From positions 1 through 14,540 of the forward strand of contig JAAYZJ010000005.1 in NCBI GenBank assembly GCA_012514915.1: a stretch of DNA of 14,540 nucleotides. The letters are read 5' to 3'. This document shows positions 14,416-14,540 of this stretch, piece after piece. The stretch is from Lentisphaerota bacterium (lineage in GTDB: Bacteria; Verrucomicrobiota; Kiritimatiellia; RFP12; JAAYLN01). The stretch's first letter is position 1; each line of letters starts with the position of its first letter. A model generated the notes under the pieces. That model did no database searches, had not been told where the DNA came from, and was given only the letters and a program-made list of their open reading frames with translations. The position numbers were made by a program, and so were the translations under genes.

Positions 14416-14444
14416 GGTGCGATTCAACTTGGTTGAATCGCACC
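14416..14444 (+). repeat. Perfect 13-bp inverted repeat with 3-nt spacer
   Basis: The arms GGTGCGATTCAAC and GTTGAATCGCACC are exactly complementary and are separated by TTG. The stem is long and free of mismatches, unlikely by chance at this length. No T-tract follows on either strand, so it is not a standard intrinsic terminator. It lies about 30 nt upstream of the proposed -35 box of the 255-aa protein gene and directly next to a 7-bp tandem array. It could be an operator, a dispersed palindromic element or a structured transcript end. Confidence 0.8.
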
Positions 14445-14479
14445 GAATCCAGAATTCAGAATTCAGTATCCAGAATATT
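14445..14479 (+). repeat. Five-unit 7-bp tandem repeat (unit GAATTCA)
   Basis: Five consecutive heptamers follow the pattern GAATTCA: two exact units at 14452-14465, with GAATCCA before, GTATCCA after, and a diverged last unit GAATATT. The tract is AT-rich within a strongly GC-rich window and begins on the base after the 13-bp inverted repeat. I know similar GAATTC-type short repeats from intergenic regions of PVC genomes, but only from memory. Confidence 0.7.
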
Positions 14480-14540
14480 GCACGACAACAACTTAAGTGT
14501 CTTGTCGCCCATCCAGGATGTGGTCTCGATTGTGCGGACA
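14480..14540. other. Right-edge segment without a supportable gene
   Basis: This 61-bp end is less GC-rich than the genes. On the minus strand two frames are open from the edge, one ending at a TAA at 14495-14493 and one running into the heptamer array. Either could be the last codons of an upstream gene, but neither tail is recognisable. Confidence 0.3.

Noticed and set aside
14493..14540. Possible C-terminal tail of a gene entering from the right edge
   Set aside because: Fifteen codons before a TAA with no recognisable sequence, and a second frame is open over the same bases; not enough to call a CDS.

Overview
The window is a GC-rich bacterial chromosome segment. Every gene I can support lies on the minus strand, so transcription runs from high to low coordinates. 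Gene order and protein style suggest a member of the PVC superphylum (Kiritimatiellota, Verrucomicrobiota or Lentisphaerota): a large GH123/DUF4091-like lipoprotein, a GYF_2-plus-membrane protein, a sigma54-type response regulator and lineage-looking hypothetical proteins. This placement is an inference; no rRNA or other phylogenetic marker gene is present apart from mutL.

Layout in the direction of transcription. (1) 14540-14312: a non-coding upstream region, locally AT-rich, holding a five-unit 7-bp repeat array, a perfect 13-bp inverted repeat and a sigma70-like promoter. (2) 14311-13544: an unrecognised 255-aa protein with a strong ribosome binding site. (3) 13486-12827: a tRNA-Leu(GAG) followed after only 15 nt by a LysM coiled-coil lipoprotein. 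(4) 12820-9127: mutL, then two oligopeptide-type ABC ATPases (OppD/DppD-like and OppF/DppF-like), spaced by 6, 7 and 3 nt, so probably one transcript with the lysM gene. (5) 9126-8916: a 211-bp intergenic region with a plausible promoter and a leader hairpin. (6) 8915-1: seven closely packed genes: NtrC-type response regulator, L,D-transpeptidase, GYF_2/poly-proline membrane protein, ComEC without a nuclease domain, GH123-like lipoprotein, TatD hydrolase and the first 37 codons of a class I SAM methyltransferase. Gaps within this block are 26 nt, 8-nt overlap, 4-nt overlap, 26, 9 and 1 nt, which argues for an operon with translational coupling.

How the genes may work together. The second block mixes envelope functions (peptidoglycan cross-linking or lipoprotein attachment, DNA uptake channel, a secreted glycan-active lipoprotein) with nucleic-acid housekeeping functions (TatD, methyltransferase), headed by an orphan sigma54-dependent activator. 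The first block joins a tRNA, a cell-wall-binding lipoprotein, mismatch repair and an ABC ATPase pair that has no permease or binding protein in the window. I see no mobile element, CRISPR array, phage gene or recognisable defence system. The points most worth a second look are the MutL with Arg in place of His in both endonuclease motifs, the tRNA-lysM arrangement, the truncated ComEC coupled to a GYF_2 membrane protein, and the palindrome plus heptamer array at the right edge.
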